Shown one piece after another: positions 1 to 10,796 of a stretch of DNA of 64,000 nucleotides; position 1 is the stretch's first letter; each line of letters starts with the position of its first letter. The DNA lies in NCBI GenBank assembly GCA_016647705.1, contig CM028335.1, positions 20,686,905 through 20,750,904 on the forward strand, given 5' to 3'. Position numbers and translations under genes: made by a program. The notes under the pieces were generated by a model. It saw nothing but the letters and a program-made list of their open reading frames with translations. It had not been told where the DNA came from and searched no databases. The DNA comes from Eucommia ulmoides (Eukaryota; Streptophyta; Magnoliopsida; Garryales; Eucommiaceae).

Positions 1-1205
1 GAAAAAGACATATTTGGTCCATCACATTTCATTTTCATTCTAAATTTATCCCTGAGCAAGATTTGATTATGTCAAAATAACAGTCAACATTTGATTAAGG
101 GCATTTGGGTCATTTTTTTTATCTCAACTCATTTCCCTCTCATTTCTTGTGATATTTCCCGCTAATTCCTTCCTTGGCAGCCTATAATACTCTTCCTACC
201 CCATCTTTATTATTTATTTTCCATTTCCACCGTAAAAACACTCTTTCTCACTTTTCTTTCTTATTTGTTCAACAAAATATCATGGAGAATCAACAAATTT
301 ATAATTAAGGGAAGAAAGAAAAAATGGTAACTTCTTGGATTGCACATAATCTTGGAAGGAGATTCTATTCTTGTTGAAATTACAATCAAGAATTTTTTTC
401 TTATTCATACCATTTTCATCAAATATTTAAAAAAAATAAAATTCTAATTTGATTTTTGAGGCTAGAGGTTATGGCTATATCACGTGGGTTGATCCTGTGT
501 CCTAGGTCAGGGCAATAATACTAGGATTATTAAGAAAAATGAATGTTTTAGAAGAGGAGAATAATCGAAGGAACGACAGAAAGAAGAAATTATGGATAGC
601 ATTAGTCTTTTCATGGGTGGTATTTGTAAACCACATTTTAAGGTTTTATTATATTTTGTTTAATTAATGGTGCATCTTGTATTTTATTTCCTATTGAAAC
701 AACCTTAATCAATGGTTTATTTTGTATTTTTGAACTCAATCACTCTTCATTTTTGAACTATAGGAAAAAACATATTGCAATTTCCACAAGAATAAAATCT
801 CTTCCGGGATTATATGCAATCCAAGAAGTTACGATTCTTACTTTCCTCCCAGAATTACAAATTTGTTAATTCTCCATGAATTTTGTTGAATAAATAAGAA
901 AGAAGAGTGAGAAAGATTGTTTTTAGGGTGGAAATAGAAAATAAATAATAAGGATGGGGTAGGGAAGAATTTTTATAGGCTGCCAAGGAAGGATTTAGTG
1001 GGAAACATACTAGAAATGGGAGGAAAATGAGTTGGAATCGAAAATGACCGAAATGCCCTTAATCAAACATTGGCTGTTATTTTGACTTAATAGAATTTTG
1101 CTCATAGGCTAATTTGAAATGAAAATGAAATATGAAGGACCTAATATGTCTATTTCTAAATACGAGGGGCCAATTGAGTACCGATGACATTTGTTAGGGA
1201 GCAAA
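1..1205. mobile_element. MULE-like element with long inverted arms, left end cut by window
   Basis: Bases 1-388 and about 770-1160 are reverse complements of each other over nearly 390 bp, with only scattered mismatches and small gaps. They surround a loop of about 380 bp. The outer right end (about 1130-1205) is similar to the right end of the neighbouring inverted-repeat element (9940-10005), so both belong to one TIR superfamily. The mutual orientation and the long TIRs fit non-autonomous Mutator-like or foldback elements. No coding sequence is visible in the loop. The left tip probably lies just outside the window, so no target duplication can be checked. A transcript through it would fold into a long hairpin. 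Confidence 0.7.
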
Positions 1206-1629
1206 AATGTCATTTTTCCTAAATAGTTTTTATTATAAAGCTATTCAAGTTTTTATTATATAACTATTCAATTGTGTCAAACTCCGGTCACTGACTTTTT
1301 TGGCCCCTCGTAAATGCTGCCAGTGTTCAATTGGTCCCTGATATTTGAAAATCGACAATTTGGACCTTAACATTTTATTTTTGGTTTCGAATTGGCCTGA
1401 TTGACAAATCTGTTAGGTCAATTTAACAATCAACATTAAACTAAGGCTATTTTGATCATTTCATGTCTAATTTTGTCCTGTTACTATATAGAGTTTATTT
1501 AAAAAAATATTTAAAATTTTAGGGTCTTAAATGTAATTTTAAGTCAAAGCGTGAGCTGCCTCCACATCCTCCTCTTCAGACCATATTCATTCTCTTTTTC
1601 AACGATGACAAGCAATTGGAACTGCAACC

Positions 1630-2939
1630 TGTTGGTATACATGCCGAAATTTCAAGATAAATAATTAAATAACCATGGAATAAAATTAATAATTATTAAT
1701 GTAAATATTAATAATTCATGTAAGGGCATTAAAAAATAAATTATGAAAATTTTGTGATGCAAATTAAGTGAATAATAAACCAGAAATGTGACGTTAACGT
1801 TAACGTAACAGAAATAAAGAAAAACAGTGACAGAATGTGTTAATGTTAACGTAACAGAAATAAAGAAGAACAGTGGCAGAATGTGTTAATATTAACGTAA
1901 CAGAAACAATGTTTTAAAAATTATATAAAAACTTACCCGGATGTTCAAACGACGAATTAAATTGAAGTAGATCGAGGCTAGAGTTTGAATCTATACCCTT
2001 AAAGTAGATTCATGCCCCCACACTGGTCCTAATGGTTGAATGGACGTCTGCCTCCCAGGGTTCAACGATCTTCAAGTTTTTGGTATAAGCACTTGAAACC
2101 AAAAACTTCGGCGAACTAGACTTGTGCTTGAACTCTCACAAAACTCTAAATGTTCTATGTTTTTTGTGGTGATATGAAGTGATAATTTTGTGTATGAGAC
2201 AAAATAAAATGAATGGCAAGTCTCCTATTTATAGAAGACCAAAAGTCACCATTGAATGGATGCAACTTTGGAAAGACATCTGTTCACGTTAACATTAACA
2301 CGAACCGTCACCAACTTTGGAAAGACACCTATTCGCGTTAACGTTAACGCGAACAGTCACCTAATAAATCTTCATGTTTGTTCATTGGTGCTAATTCAAA
2401 ATTAATGATTAAGCAGTTAATTAACTGCTTAACTGCCACTAATTAAATTTTAAACTATTCTGGCAAGTCAAGATCCGACCCGATCCGACCCAACTCGGAT
2501 CCAGTCCAAACCAAATCCAAATATGGATCAATTTGTCCCAACCCAAACTCAACCCGACCCAATTTCGAGTTTAAAGGTTTGATTGTTAGTGGTTTGCCTT
2601 TGTACTCAATTTATAGGTTGATACAAGCTTGAGTTTCTTCTCCACAACAAATATGGGATAACTATACCTTACAACTCAAGTTTCCCCTTTCCAAGCAATG
2701 CGGGATAACTCATCCCCTTTCTAAGTAATGTGGGATAATTCATTCATTTATATCTTCAGTCAATCTCAAATGGGTTTCTTTGAGAATTAAAATCTCATTC
2801 ATAAGTTAATTATTTTTGGCATATAAATATACTACGTTGATCCTTAAACGACGAGAAATACAACGGAATAATAACCCGATTAATTTATTTAATGGGTCTC
2901 ACTTTAATTAATTAATTAAAGTAGCAAAAAATTCTAACA
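1630..2939 (-). repeat. Copia 3' LTR
   Basis: The 1310-bp LTR has TG...CA ends and is colinear with the 1288-bp copy at 7726-9013, with scattered substitutions and small indels. It contains a triplicated unit of about 50 bp (1788-1910) built around GTTAACGTTAACGTAACAGA and a perfect 18-bp palindrome at 2334-2351. Confidence 0.92.
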
Positions 2940-2951
2940 ATCCCCCACATG
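2940..2951 (-). other. Polypurine tract of the Copia element
   Basis: On the minus strand the sequence GTGGGGGAT lies immediately before the TG of the 3' LTR, the expected position for priming plus-strand DNA synthesis. Confidence 0.75.
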
Positions 2952-3520
2952 AATGAGATTGACTAGATATACATGCATATGCAATGTTGACACACTATAG
3001 AGAGTTCAAATAGAAAGTAACTGCATCGAGATAGGTAGCTTTTGGCCTTGAACCTTCTCTAGTGAAAGACTATCGGATTTACTTGGCTAACCACTGAACG
3101 CGATGGCTTGAACTGTTCATCTGTTTGTGTAAACCAAGACAATAGAATTCACACAAATACTTCCTGACATAGTCAGTTCTCTGATTGTGTTCATTTTGGC
3201 CTTGAACATCCTGGTATTTCAATGAGTGCTTTAGAGAATTTAACATTCTCATTCTCATAGAACCGACCTTGTTCGTAACTCATCTAGGTGATTAAGCTAT
3301 CAACAATATCAAATATACCCTACTTGAATTTTTCAAGCTATAGGAATCATTAAAAGCAAAGCTTATCGTCAATACTTATATTTATCACTGGTTCACCATA
3401 AGAATAAGTATAAGACTTAAAGTCTTCTAATGATTACTTAGTCTACACATAATTAGGTTGTCCCTTTGAACCTAGATCTTGGAATCTCCAGTCAGCTAGG
3501 TTGGGTTTCCATTAAGGTGA

Positions 3521-4681
3521 CTATTTAGTTGTAGGTTTTAAACTCATTCCCCTCGATGAACAGTATACTCTCTCTCTAGTTAACCCTTTGGTTAGAGGAT
3601 CCACAATATTATCTTTTGACTTCACGTAGTCAATTGTGATAACTCCATTTGAGAGTAACTGTCTAACGATATTATGTCTACGTCGTATGTGTCGAGACTT
3701 ACCATTATACATACTACTTTGTGCCCTACCACTTGCATATTGGCTATCACAATGTATACAAATAGATGGCACATGTTTCGTCCATATTGGAATATCTTCT
3801 AAAAATTGAGGAATCCATTCTGCTTCTTCACTTTCTTTGTCTAAAGTAATAAACTCAGATTCCATTGTAGACTTTGCAGTATACGTCTGTTTGGAGGATT
3901 TCCATGAGACAACTCCTTCTCCAAGTGTAAAGATGTATCCACTTGTGGATTTAGTATCTTTATAATCCGTTATCCAATTAGCATTACTGTAACCTTCAAG
4001 TACAACTAGATATTTGGTGTAATGCAATCCATAGTTTAGGATATACCTTAAATATCTAAGTACCCTAACTATCATATTCCAATGTATGTGTCCTGGGTTT
4101 TTAGTATATCTGCTCAGTCTGCTCACCGTGTAGGCAATATCAGGTCTAGTACAATTCATTAAGTACATTAGACTGCCTATTATACGAGCATATTCTAACT
4201 GAGAGTTACTTTCACTAGTATTCTTAGTTAGATGACAATTCACATCAATAGGTGTTTTAGCTAGACTAGTGTCATACTTATTGAATTTCTCAAGTATCTT
4301 CTCAATATAATGAGATTGTGATAATACTAGTCCTTCAGTAGATCTAGAAATTTTAATTCCTACAATTACATCAGCAACACCTAAATCTTTCATATCGAAC
4401 TTACTGGTTAACATCCTTTTGGTAGACTTAATGATGTCATTGTTGCTACCAATAATTAGCATGTCATCTACATAAAGGCATACAATGATATATTCGGATT
4501 CATTATGTTTAATGTAGACACATTTGTCACATTCATTGATTTTAAATCTATTTGACATCACAACTTTGTCAAATTTCTCATGCCATTGTTTTGGTGCTTG
4601 TTTAAGTCCATATAAAGACTTAACAAGTCTACAAACTTTGTTCTTTTGGCCAGAAACAACAAAACCTTCTGGTTGTTCCAT
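3521..4681 (-). pseudogene. pol: Copia reverse transcriptase and RNase H, partial
   Basis: The 386-residue open stretch starts inside the RT domain ([27 protein letters not shown]), keeps the catalytic YVDDM and reaches the connection motif [21 protein letters not shown]. RNase H follows, with SNANW where SDADW is usual, then [20 protein letters not shown] and the C-terminal [14 protein letters not shown]. The N-terminal part of RT, upstream at about 4682-5140, is out of frame. In an active element this enzyme copies the RNA into cDNA. It sits next to the 3' LTR, as expected for Copia. Confidence 0.88.
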
Positions 4682-5692
4682 GTAGATTTCCTCATCTAGT
4701 TAACCATTTAGGAAAGCTATCTTAATATCCATTTGATGTAATTCAAGATTATGTATAGCTGCTATGCTATCTACATTCTAATGGATGTTATTCTAGTAAC
4801 CGGTGAGTACGTGTCAAAGTAATCATCACCCTCTCTTTACTTGTAACCTTTAGCTACAAGTCTAGCTTTATATTTATCAATTGATCTATCTGCTTTCATC
4901 TTCTTTTGAAGATCCATTTACACCCAAGAGGTTTGGAACCAGATGGAAGATCCACTAGTTCCCATGTATGGTTTTGCAAGATAGATTCTATTTCATTGTT
5001 TACAACTTCTTTACAAAATGGTGCTTCAGGAGTTGACATCGCCTCCTTAAAACTCTTAGGATCACCTTCTACCATATAGCTAAGAAAGTTAGGATCAAAT
5101 GACTTTGTTGTCTTAGCCCTCTTACTACGTCTAGGTTAATTATCTTCCAAAGATATTTTATTTTGGACCTCACCTATTGTAGTATCAAGCGTTCTTTTTA
5201 AAGAACCAGACTCTCGAGAAGTCTTACAAGGAAATATATCCTCATAAAAGAATGCATTTCTGGATTCCATTATTGTATTCTCATGTACATCTTCAATCTC
5301 AGACTTGTGAACTAAAAACTGATAAGCACTACTATTTTGGGCTTACCCAATGAATATGCAATCAATTGTTTTAGGTCTTATTTTAGTCTTTTTAGGAATA
5401 TGAACCGCCAGCTTAGCAAGACACCTCCACACTTTCAAGAATTTATAAGTAGGAGTCTTTCATTTCCACATTTCATATGGAGTTTTATCCAATTTCTTAT
5501 GTGGCAACTTGTTAAGAACGTAATTGGCGGTAAGCAATGCTTTCCACCACATGTTCTAGGTTAGTCCAGAACTTATCAACATAACATTCATCATTTCTTT
5601 TAAAGTTCTATTCTTCCTCTCAGCTACTCCATTTTACTGAGGTGAATAAGGTGCAGTTGTTTGATGAATTATTCCATGTTGAGCACAGAATT

Positions 5693-6499
5693 TCACAAAC
5701 GGTGATTCATATTCACTACCTCTATCACTTCGAAGAACTTAATCTTTTTGCTAAGTTGATTCTCAACTTCGTTCTTATATTGCATAAACTTTTCCAAGGC
5801 TTCATCTTTACTTCTTAGAAGATAAACATAACAGTATCTTTTGCAATCATCAATAAAAATAATAAAAATACTTTTTACTACCTCTAGTTTGGATAAATTT
5901 AAATCACAAATATCAGTGTGAATTAACTCTAGAGGTTTAGTACTTCTTTCGATCGATTGAAAAGAAGTTCGAGTCAACTTGGACTCCACACAAGTATTAC
6001 ATTTATGATTTGAACCAATTTTGCATTTTGGCAATAAATCTAAACTAATCAACTTACGTAAAGAATCATAATTAACATGTTCTAATCTACCATGCCAAAC
6101 ATCAATTGACTCAATCATATAAACAGAAGATGTAGTTTTATTAGCTTTTGGAATCACAATCATTACATTTAATTTAAAGAGGCCTACATTCATGTTGTCC
6201 CTTCCCACATACACTCCACTTTTGGTTATTACAACCTTTTTAGACTCAAATACCATTCTAAAGCCCTTCTTACTCATCAAAGATTCGGAAACTAGATTCT
6301 TGTGAATGTCCGGCACATAAAGCACATCATTAAGAGTAAGTTCTTTTCCATAAGTTATTTTCAGCACAATCCTTCCATGTCCTTCAACTTTAGAAGTCGA
6401 GGAGTTTCCCATATAGAGTTTTTCATTTTGATCCACCGGTTGATAGGCGGTGAACATTCTCTTATCTGAGCAGATATAGCGTGTAGCCTCAGTGTCCAT
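5693..6499 (-). pseudogene. pol: Copia protease and integrase N-terminal half, degenerate
   Basis: The frame opens with DTEATRYICSD, the aspartic protease active site in which the invariant Gly of D(T/S)GA is Glu. It continues through the conserved beta-strand region (NDVLYVPDIHKNLVS) to the gag-pre-integrase zinc-binding motif WHGRLEHVNYDSL...CNTCVESK (HHCC). The start of the integrase core follows, with HTDICDL and the second acidic residue in FIDDCKRYCYVYLL. The rest of the integrase, about 4700-5690, is recognisable only as broken pieces in shifted frames. The family role is polyprotein cleavage and insertion of the cDNA; with the protease glycine lost and frames broken, this copy is dead. 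Confidence 0.85.
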
Positions 6500-6502
6500 G
6501 TA

Positions 6503-7490
6503 CTATTCTTTAGGGTTGCCAACTAGGTTGACTTCAGACACCACTACTGAAAGGTTCATTTTGGAAACATCCGAAGTAAGATGCTTGACTTTAGTTATGT
6601 TAGCTTGATGTGTATGCCTCTTTACATTATGTTTCACTCGGCATTCACTTGTACGGTATCTAGCCTTTCCACACGAGAAGCAATTCCCCTTGAATTTTTT
6701 CTTTCTTATGGGACCAAAGCTTTGACCCGTTCCAAGGTTATGAAACTTTCGTTTCTTATTTATCTTGTAAACCTCCACAACATTTGCCTTTGAGTTCATG
6801 GAATAACAACTATCAGGATTCTCAGCAAACCAATGTTCTTCTTCAATTCTAAGCCTCACAATCAGATCTTCAACGTTCATCTCTTTGCGTTTATGCTTGA
6901 GATAATTTTTGAAATCACTCCAGGTCGGTGGTAACTTCTCAATAATAGAAGCTACTTGAAATGATTCACTCAATGACATTCCCTCAGCGAGAATGTCAGG
7001 TATAATGACTTGAAGATCTTCGGCTTGATTGACAACAGATTTGGAATCCACCATTACATAATCAAGGAACTTGCCAACTACAAATTTCTTTGAGTCGACG
7101 TCCTCTGTTTTCTATTTTTTATCCAAGGATTCCCATAGTTCTTTAGCTGCTGAAATCCCTCCATATACTTTATACAGAGAGTTGCTGAGAGCATTGAAGA
7201 TGTAGTTTCGACACAAATAGTCAGAATCTTTCTATGCTTCTACCACAGCCTTTGTTTGATCATTGGCATTCTCAGTCATAACTAGAGCCTCTTCTTTGAG
7301 AAAACGAATCAATCTCAAAGTCGTAAGGTAGAACATCATCTTTTGTTGCCATCACTTAAAGTTGCTCCCATCAAACTTGTCAGGCTTTTCACCTTTTAGG
7401 TAATGGAGTAGATACCGTAGTGAAAATGTTCTGAGTCATAGGAGACGTCACTTTAGACGTCTCAATTGGCGTAGTGTTTTCACTTGCCAT
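6503..7490 (-). pseudogene. gag: Copia gag polyprotein remnant
   Basis: Gag begins at a minus-strand ATG at 7490-7488 (MASENTTP) and is interrupted by stops before the longest open part, 7054-6503. The open part has the gag motif [19 protein letters not shown] followed by [10 protein letters not shown], typical of plant Copia capsid proteins that multimerise into virus-like particles. A zinc knuckle for RNA binding follows, but it reads [14 protein letters not shown], so the histidine of CX2CX4HX4C is a tyrosine. The knuckle is therefore probably non-functional. Protease begins almost directly after it, separated by one stop. Confidence 0.85.
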
Positions 7491-7599
7491 CACAGAGTAG
7501 TATGTCTACAATTTTAACAAATGTATAATAAATGCTTAGAAAATTTTATAACCAAAGCACAAACTAATGAATCAAATGTTTCACTAATCAGAAACTGAA

Positions 7600-7660
7600 A
7601 GTTAACGTTCACACAAGAATCAATAATCAATTTAGAACGTTAACGTTCACACAACAGATT
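7600..7660. repeat. Two GTTAACGTTCACACAA repeats beside the Copia 5' LTR
   Basis: Two copies of a unit containing GTTAACGTTCACACAA (7601 and 7640) lie just inside the element next to its 5' LTR. They are variants of the palindrome found in the LTRs, so the motif also occupies the untranslated leader. Confidence 0.6.
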
Positions 7661-7725
7661 ATGTACGTAAATGTTTACTTATTTATCTTAAAATTTCAGA
7701 ATAAAAATTGAATCTGCTTTAAGAT

Positions 7726-9013
7726 TGTTGGTATAAATACCGAAATTTCAAGATAAATAATTAAATAACCATGGAATAAAATTAATAATTATTAAAAATT
7801 ATTAATGTAAATATTAATAATTCATGTAAGGGCATTAAAAAATAAATTATGAAAATTCTGTAATGCAAATTAAGTGAATAATAAACCAAAAATGTGACGT
7901 TAATGTTAACATAACAGAAATAAAGAAAAACAGTGATAGAATGTGTTAACATTAACATAATAGAAACAAAGAAGAATAGTAATAGAATGTGTTAACGTTA
8001 ACGTAACAGAAACAGTATTTTAAATATTATATAAAAACTTACTTGGATGTTCAAACGACGAATTGACTTGAAGTAGATCGAGACTAAAGTTTGACTCTAT
8101 GCCCTTAAAGCAGATTCACACAACCCTACTAGTGCTAATGGTTGAATAGACGTCTGCCTCCCAGGGTACAACGATCTTTAAATTTTTGGTACAAGCACTT
8201 GAAACCAAAAACTTCGGCGAACTAGACTTGTGCTTGAACTCTCACAAAACTCTAAATGTTCTGTATTTTTGTGGTGATATGAAGTGATAATGTTGTGTAT
8301 GAGACGAAATAAAATGAATGACAAGTCTCCTATTTATCGAAGACCAAAAGTCACCATTGAATGGATGCAACTTTAGAAAGACATATGTTCATGTTAATGT
8401 TAAAGCGAACCGTCACCAACTTTGGAAAGGCACCTGTTCGCGTTAACGTTAACGCGAATAGTCACCTAATAAACTTTCATGTCTGTTCATTGGTGCTAAT
8501 TCAAAATTAAAGATTAAGCAATTAATTAACTGCTTAACTGTCACTAATTAAATTTTAAACTATTCTGGCGGGTCAAAATTCGACTCGATCCGACCCAACT
8601 CGGATCTGGTCCAAACCAAATCTAAATATGGATCGATTTGTCCTAACCTAAACTCAACCCGACCCAATTTTGAGTTTGAAGGTTTGATTGTTAGTGGCTT
8701 GCCTTTGTCCTCAATTTATTGGTTGATACAAGCTTGAGTTTCTCCTCCACAACCAATGTGTGATAACTATACCTTACAACTCAAGTTTCTCCTTTCCAAG
8801 CAATGTGGGATAATTCATTTATTTATATCATCAATCAATCTTAAATGAGTTTCTTTGAGAATTAAATTCTCATTCATAACTTAATTATTTTTAGCATATA
8901 AATATACTACGTTGATCCTCAAACAATGAGGAACATAACAGAATAATAACCCGATTAATTTATTTAATGGGTCTTACTTTAATTAATCAATTAAAGTAGT
9001 AAAAAATCTAACA
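7726..9013 (-). repeat. Copia 5' LTR
   Basis: The 1288-bp partner of the LTR at 1630-2939 is the 5' LTR, because gag lies next to it on the minus strand. It keeps the triplicated unit (7893-8010; one intact GTTAACGTTAAC at 7991) and the 18-bp palindrome at 8439-8456. Some palindrome copies that are intact in the other LTR are degraded here, for example GTTAATGTTAAC near 7900. Confidence 0.92.
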
Positions 9014-9018
9014 CAACC

Positions 9019-9490
9019 AATTTCGGCGATTTGGGTCTCGAGCTTCTCAGGCTTAAACTGACCAGAGTAGAAACATTTAACGATACGGGCCTCACTGGTG
9101 AACCAGATCTCAATAAGGAGTACGAGGACGAGCTAGATCCACTACTCTTTCCAACCAGTATTTCCGCTGCCACCTCTGCAAAGTCTCTCATCGACGCCGA
9201 TCCAGTGTCGATCGAGCTCTTGCGACCATTTAACAACCCTCTCGAAGTGTAGAACTCTTCGTCTTCATCTCTGATAGATCCCACTTCACTATTTCGGTAA
9301 TACTGTCAAAAACTTAGGCCACCTAGTGGCGGCAGCGGGTGGAGCTTCGACCGAATTCATTTCGCTTCCACCGTTAGAAGTTCCACGACCATTTTGCGAA
9401 ACCCGCCCACTGTCGATGCTGCCATGGGAGTTGACCAGAGTGCTAAGATAAAGGAACTCAGAGGGTGGCTTTGGTGGTGGCGGTGGTGGA
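9019..9490 (-). pseudogene. Captured fragment of a plant formin gene (class I formin-like)
   Basis: Read on the minus strand, a proline-rich run is followed by EFLYLSTLVNSHG, a Gly/Ser/Asn-rich linker, a stop, then DEDEEFYTSRG, a Ser-rich block and SRPKSPKLV. Plant class I formins carry this order (KFLYLGTLVNS, DEDEEFYSPRGS, SRPKSPELVAV) between the transmembrane/proline-rich region and the FH2 actin-nucleating domain. No FH2 domain is present, so this is an internal exon piece only. The frame breaks once near 9290. The Copia insertion cuts it after LV, and across the insertion, at 1624 downwards, the formin frame briefly continues (AV) before a stop. It is interpreted as a transduplicated fragment without actin function. 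Confidence 0.72.
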
Positions 9491-9715
9491 GACGGGTATG
9501 ACGGAAAAAGGGCTGGTTAATGGGGGTAGAAGTGGAAAATGCGATTCTAGGAGTAGGGGGAGATGGGGATGGGGGTTGCGATAGAGGAAGTGAGTCTAAC
9601 GGGAAAAAAAAGGGTTGGGGGAGGATACTACGATTGTGGGCGGCAATGGCGGTGGAGAAAAAGGATAAAGGGAGGTAGAGGGGGAGGGCATTGTGGAGAT
9701 GAGTTGGAGAGAGAA

Positions 9716-9718
<3 letters not shown>

Positions 9719-9746
<28 letters not shown>
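9719..9746. repeat. (AG)n microsatellite
   Basis: About 14 AG units in a purine-rich stretch upstream (on the minus strand) of the formin fragment. A CT-rich leader of this kind is common in plant 5' UTRs and may have been captured together with the gene fragment. Confidence 0.85.
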
Positions 9747-9749
<3 letters not shown>

Positions 9750-10007
9750 ATGGTGGATTAGATGGGTGGGAAAAGAAAAAAGAAAAAAAACGTTTTGACC
9801 GTTAAAATTTTTTATGCTTTTTAAAATTAACCCATGAATTGAAAATGACTAAAATAGTCTTAGTTTAAAGTTAACCGTTAAATTGACCCAACAGATTTGT
9901 CAATCGGGCCAATTAGAAACTAAAAATGAGATGTTAAGGACCAAATTGTCTATTTTCAAGTACCAGTGACCAATTGAACACCAACTGCATTTGTAAGGGA
10001 TCAAATA

Positions 10008-10796
10008 AGTTATTATCTCAATATTTAATAATCAACATTTGCTTCTAACATTTAAAAAATATGTATGTATACACATATATTTGTATATATATAAAAAAAA
10101 AAAACTTGTTCGAGTATAAATAGTTTTATTATGTAGCAACCTGCATGCTTAAAAGAGTTAAGTGATTAATTTTCCGCATCAAAACCATATTATCTCTAGA
10201 CTTACATTTTATATGCACCCAATCATGTAATTTAATAAATGAAATGATATGTTGAACTTTGAGATTTCCAGGATTTTGTTTCGACCTTATCATCAAATTT
10301 CAAGTGCTATGCATCTACCTATATTAACTATAATGCCTTGAACCTCAATTTTTGCACTTGGTGGAAAAGAGATGCTGCAGGAGTTGAAATTAACAAAAAT
10401 GAACACTAATAATTATACGCCCTAAATCCCCACTTTTTAGAAATAGAAATAAAATAGAAGTAATTATTAAAAAAATACAAAAAAACACAAGATTTTAAAA
10501 TAGAATCTAATAAATATTGTAAGACCGCTAAGAATATCCAACCGCAATTTAATTTAAAGAAATATGTATCAAAATTGAAGCAAAAATTACAAAATTCTAT
10601 CCAATTAAACTAAAATAAGTATTGGGAGACAATTAATTATCAATTAAACCAAATAAAAAATTGAAAAGAGAGTTATAATGTATTTCATATTTCAAATAAA
10701 AACAAAAAATCAAAGTAAAATAGGTTCTGGAGTAAAAAAATATTGAATAGTCTGAGACCAATTATTGAATTCCCAATATGAGTTTCCTCCATTAAT
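10008..10796. other. AT-rich spacer, nothing recognised
   Basis: About 790 bp of AT-rich DNA between the inverted-repeat element and the F-box pseudogene. No open frame, repeat or RNA gene is visible. Confidence 0.6.

Larger units (their letters stand above)
1630..9013 (-). mobile_element. Complete but degenerate Ty1/Copia LTR retrotransposon
   Basis: Two direct LTRs (1630-2939 and 7726-9013) begin TGTTGG and end CTAACA. They are flanked by an identical 5-bp target duplication CAACC (1625-1629 and 9014-9018). On the minus strand the order is LTR, gag, protease, integrase, reverse transcriptase, RNase H, polypurine tract, LTR, which is the Copia order. The internal part is about 4.8 kb. Coding regions are broken by stops and frameshifts, and key residues are lost, so the copy cannot be autonomous. 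The primer site next to the 5' LTR (7725 downwards) starts ATCTTAAAGCAG and does not look like the usual initiator-Met complement. The LTRs carry the GTTAACGTTAAC palindrome. Confidence 0.93.
1293..10007. mobile_element. Pack-MULE-like element that captured a formin fragment, split by a Copia insertion
   Basis: The left terminal region (about 1293-1480) is the reverse complement of the right one (about 9830-10007). Matching blocks include the TTCAATTGG, GGACCTTAACAT and GACAAATCTGTT segments. Between the TIRs, once the Copia insertion 1630-9013 is set aside, lie about 330 bp on the left and 990 bp on the right. The right part is GC-richer and holds a recognisable formin fragment on the minus strand, then a GA-rich leader-like stretch. 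Gene fragment between long TIRs without transposase is the Pack-MULE architecture. I found no clear 9-bp target duplication. The assignment to MULE rather than another TIR superfamily is inference. Confidence 0.6.

Noticed and set aside
5337..5564. Plus-strand 75-residue frame.
   Set aside because: Lies within the degraded Copia integrase region read on the other strand; no domain.
7700..7725. Standard initiator-Met primer site next to the Copia 5' LTR.
   Set aside because: The sequence after the LTR (ATCTTAAAGCAG on the minus strand) does not match TGGTATCAGAGC; I cannot assign a primer tRNA.
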